From assembly GCA_041572755.1 (NCBI GenBank), contig JBFFRY010000053.1:1-7360 (forward strand): a stretch of 7,360 bases of DNA. The letters run 5' to 3'. The position numbers and the translations under genes are program-made. Each line of letters opens with the position of its first letter. Within the stretch, counting starts at the first letter, position 1. This DNA is from JBFELU01 sp041572755. GTDB taxonomy: Bacteria; Actinomycetota; Acidimicrobiia; Spongiisociales; UBA11373. This document shows, piece by piece, positions 5,167 through 7,360 of the stretch. The notes below the pieces were generated by a model, which saw only the letters and a list, made by a program, of their open reading frames with translations, did no database searches and had not been told where the DNA came from.

Positions 5167-6585
5167 GTGAAGCCGGTCATCACCCCCGCCGAATCGGCGC
5201 GACTCGACTCCACCGCGACGGAACCGGTGGAGACGCTGATGGAGCGCGCCGGGCTCGGCGTGGCCTTGGCCGCGGTGCGGGAAGGTGCGGGGTACGGCAC
5301 GCGGGTCATGCTGCTCGCCGGGCCCGGCAACAACGGCGGCGACGCCTACGTGGCCGCCCGATATCTGCGGCGGCGGGGAGCCGACGCCGAGGTGCGGGCC
5401 CTCGGCTACCCCCGCGGCGACGACGCGCCGGCGCGGGCCATGGGGGTGCGGGCGGTGCACGCCGGGGTGCCGGTGGCGCCGCTGGGAAAGCCGGAGCCCT
5501 GCGACCTGATCGTCGACGGCCTCTTCGGGGCAGGGTTCCGGGGGTCTCTTCCAGGGGTTGCCGCAGAGTGGACGGGTCATCCTGCCCCCGTCGTCGCCGT
5601 GGATCTTCCCAGCGGGCTCCGCGGTGCCGACGGATCGGTGGAGGGCCCGGCGTTCCGGGCCGTCCGAACGGTGACGTTCCATGCCCTCAAGGTGGGGCAT
5701 CTGGTCGGTGAGGGCCCGGACCGCTGTGGGGAGATCGAGGTGGTGGACATCGGGCTGCGCGGTGAGCAACCGTCACTGCGACTGTGCGAGGTGTCGGATG
5801 CGCCGCTCCCCGTCCGGGACCGAACGGCGCACAAGTGGTCGGCGGGATCGGTGTTGGTGATCGGGGGCTCGGCCGGGATCTCGGGTGCGGCGATGCTCAC
5901 GGCGCGGGCCGCGTTGGCCGCCGGGGCGGGAGCGGTTCGGATCGCCTGCCCGGGAGCCCTGCAGCCGGTCTACGCGGCCATGGATCCCGGAGTGATGACG
6001 ATCGGCTTCGGCTCGGGCGTGGAGTGGTCGGCCGGGGACGCCGGCGCCGTGCTGGACGAAGCCGGGCGCTTCGATGTGGTGGCCCTCGGGCCGGGGTTGG
6101 GCCGGGGATCGGGGCCCGGGGGGATCGTCGGGCACGTGCTGACCGAATGGGATGGGCCGCTGGTGGTGGATGCCGACGGGCTCAACGCCCTCGACTTCGG
6201 CTTGCTGTCCTCACGCATCGCGCCGACCGTCGTCACCCCTCATGCCGGGGAGTTCCGCCGGATCGCCGACGCCGAGCCCGATTGGGAAGGCGCGGCGGCG
6301 CTGGCCCGGGACACCGGCACGGTGGTGGTGCTCAAAGGCAACCCGACGATCGTGGCGGGAGAGCAGGTCTGGGTGGTGGCCTCGGGGGGCCCGGAGTTGG
6401 CGACGATCGGCACCGGCGACGTGCTCACCGGCATGATCGCCGCCTGGTGGGCCGGGGGGCTCGACGGTGAGACCGCGGCCCGTTCGGCGGCGTTTCGCCA
6501 TGGGGCGGCGGGCAGGTCGCTGGCCGCCCGGACCACCGTCACCGCCACCGGGCTGGTATCCGAGATCGGAGTGTGGTCCCGGTGA
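5167..6585 (+). CDS. nnr: Bifunctional NAD(P)H-hydrate epimerase / ADP-dependent dehydratase
   Basis: Nnr repairs hydrated NADH and NADPH (NAD(P)HX). The N-terminal YjeF_N domain (about 1-205) interconverts the R and S epimers. The C-terminal ribokinase-like domain (about 220-472) dehydrates the S form using ADP. Visible motifs are LMERAG (24-29), GPGNNGGDA (52-60), DGLFGAGFRG (117-126) and VAVDLPSGL (143-151) in the first half. The second half has HKWSAGSVLVIGG (222-234), GPGLGRG, VVDADGLNA (333-341), TPHAGEF (357-363), LKGNPTIVA and GTGDVLTG (415-422) with the catalytic Asp. At 472 residues it is slightly shorter than the roughly 515-residue E. coli protein but has both halves. The GTG at 5167 has a ribosome site and begins directly at family-like sequence. 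Its stop overlaps the alr start by four bases (GTGA), so the two are co-transcribed. Confidence 0.96.
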   Translation: MKPVITPAESARLDSTATEPVETLMERAGLGVALAAVREGAGYGTRVMLLAGPGNNGGDAYVAARYLRRRGADAEVRALGYPRGDDAPARAMGVRAVHAGVPVAPLGKPEPCDLIVDGLFGAGFRGSLPGVAAEWTGHPAPVVAVDLPSGLRGADGSVEGPAFRAVRTVTFHALKVGHLVGEGPDRCGEIEVVDIGLRGEQPSLRLCEVSDAPLPVRDRTAHKWSAGSVLVIGGSAGISGAAMLTARAALAAGAGAVRIACPGALQPVYAAMDPGVMTIGFGSGVEWSAGDAGAVLDEAGRFDVVALGPGLGRGSGPGGIVGHVLTEWDGPLVVDADGLNALDFGLLSSRIAPTVVTPHAGEFRRIADAEPDWEGAAALARDTGTVVVLKGNPTIVAGEQVWVVASGGPELATIGTGDVLTGMIAAWWAGGLDGETAARSAAFRHGAAGRSLAARTTVTATGLVSEIGVWSR

Positions 6586-7360
6586 GGCCGACTTGGGTCG
6601 AGGTGGACCTCGGGGCGGTTCGGGACAACGTGGCAGCCATCGCCGCAGCGGTCACCCCGGCCGAGGTGTGTGCGGTCGTCAAGGCCGACGGCTACGGCCA
6701 CGGTGACGTGCCCGTGGCCGAGGCGGCTGTGGAGGGGGGTGCGACCCGGCTGGCGGTGGCTCTCATCTCCGAGGGGATCCGGCTACGGGAAGCCGGGATC
6801 GAGGAACCGGTCCTGTTGCTGTCGGAGTCGGCAATCGGCGATGCCGCCGAGGTGGTGCGCTGGCGTCTCACGCCCACGATCTATCGCGACTCGTATCTCC
6901 GGGCGGTCCGGGCCGCCGCCCCCGACGGCTACTCCGTGCACGTCAAGATCGACACCGGCATGCATCGGGTCGGCGCGCCGCCCGAAGAGGCGACCTCCCT
7001 GGCCCGATCGGTGGTGGATGCCGGGCTTCGCCTGGAGGGGCTGTGGACCCATTTGGCCGTGTCGGAGGAAGACGACGCCTTCACCGCCGTTCAGACCGGC
7101 CTGCTGGCAGAGGTGGTGCGCACCCTGGAGGCGGACGGCTACCGAGCCGATCTGGTCCATGCCGCCAACACGGGCGGTGCCCTCGGCCATCCGGAGGCTC
7201 ATCTGGCCCTGGTGCGGGCCGGCATCGGCATCTACGGACTGCGGCCGGCTCCCGGTTTCCATCCGGAAGTCCCCCTGAGACCGGCGATGAGGGTCGTGTC
7301 GCACGTTTCCCTGATCCGCCGTTACCCGGCAGGCACCAGGCCGTCGTACGGGCGACGGAG
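6582..7360 (+). CDS. alr: Alanine racemase (5' part, runs off the window)
   Basis: Alr is a pyridoxal-phosphate enzyme that converts L-alanine to D-alanine for peptidoglycan in the cytoplasm. The window holds about 259 residues of a protein usually near 370, so the C-terminal beta domain is mostly missing because of the window edge. The N-terminal TIM-barrel domain starts at once (RPTWVEVDLGAVRDN). The cofactor lysine is Lys34 in VVKADGYGHG. KIDTGMHRVG, AANTGGALG and VRAGIGIYGLRP follow at their usual places. The catalytic tyrosine of the second active-site half is Tyr256 in RPSYGRR, just before the edge. The GTG start overlaps the nnr stop (GTGA), so translation is probably coupled to nnr. 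In many actinobacteria alr is followed by tsaE and tsaB; that cannot be seen here. Confidence 0.95.
   Translation, partial: MRPTWVEVDLGAVRDNVAAIAAAVTPAEVCAVVKADGYGHGDVPVAEAAVEGGATRLAVALISEGIRLREAGIEEPVLLLSESAIGDAAEVVRWRLTPTIYRDSYLRAVRAAAPDGYSVHVKIDTGMHRVGAPPEEATSLARSVVDAGLRLEGLWTHLAVSEEDDAFTAVQTGLLAEVVRTLEADGYRADLVHAANTGGALGHPEAHLALVRAGIGIYGLRPAPGFHPEVPLRPAMRVVSHVSLIRRYPAGTRPSYGRR

Noticed and set aside
6670..7278. Plus-strand frame of 202 codons inside alr
   Set aside because: Out-of-frame shadow, rich in Arg, Pro, Ser and Trp; the alr frame carries all catalytic motifs.
1..7360. CRISPR arrays, tRNA or rRNA genes, insertion sequences
   Set aside because: I saw no spaced repeat array beyond the two-copy element at 270-315, no tRNA cloverleaf, no rRNA-like sequence and no transposase or terminal inverted repeats.

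Overview
This is a GC-rich window of dense bacterial chromosome. The gene order glmS-acpS, then nnr-alr, the GTG/TTG starts, the Flp-type pilin and the GC-dominated third codon positions all point to an actinobacterial lineage, possibly of the Acidimicrobiia kind. That placement is an inference; a high-GC Chloroflexota-like genome is not excluded.

Left part (1-1592): a small Flp/Tad prepilin gene and a LuxR-type regulator gene lie on the minus strand. Divergent from the regulator is a small plus-strand gene for an unrecognised protein that resembles a receiver domain. Two 22-base direct repeats, each holding an imperfect dyad, lie just upstream of the pilin gene. Another dyad that also starts TGCT and ends GCA lies in the divergent promoter region of the regulator. 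The regulator's receiver domain has lost the phosphorylation residues.

Middle (1593-4135): the 345-base gap before glmS holds the most striking element, a complete glmS self-cleaving ribozyme (about 1730-1893). It has the cleavage site, the conserved core, covarying helices P1, P2, P2.1, P3, P3.1 and P4, and a GNRA-capped P4a. Upstream of it are a candidate -10 element and a Crp/GlxR-like palindrome. Downstream, a hairpin encloses the glmS Shine-Dalgarno sequence. glmS (glucosamine-6-phosphate synthase) is followed by acpS (holo-ACP synthase), overlapping by one base.

Right part (4136-7360): popT (DUF368, undecaprenyl-phosphate translocase family) runs on the minus strand and is convergent with acpS. 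The bifunctional nnr gene (NAD(P)HX epimerase/dehydratase) is divergent from popT and overlaps alr (alanine racemase), which runs off the window end. GlmS supplies amino sugar, Alr supplies D-alanine and PopT recycles the lipid carrier, so the region leans toward cell-wall precursor supply. AcpS (fatty acid synthesis) and Nnr (cofactor repair) are housekeeping neighbours.
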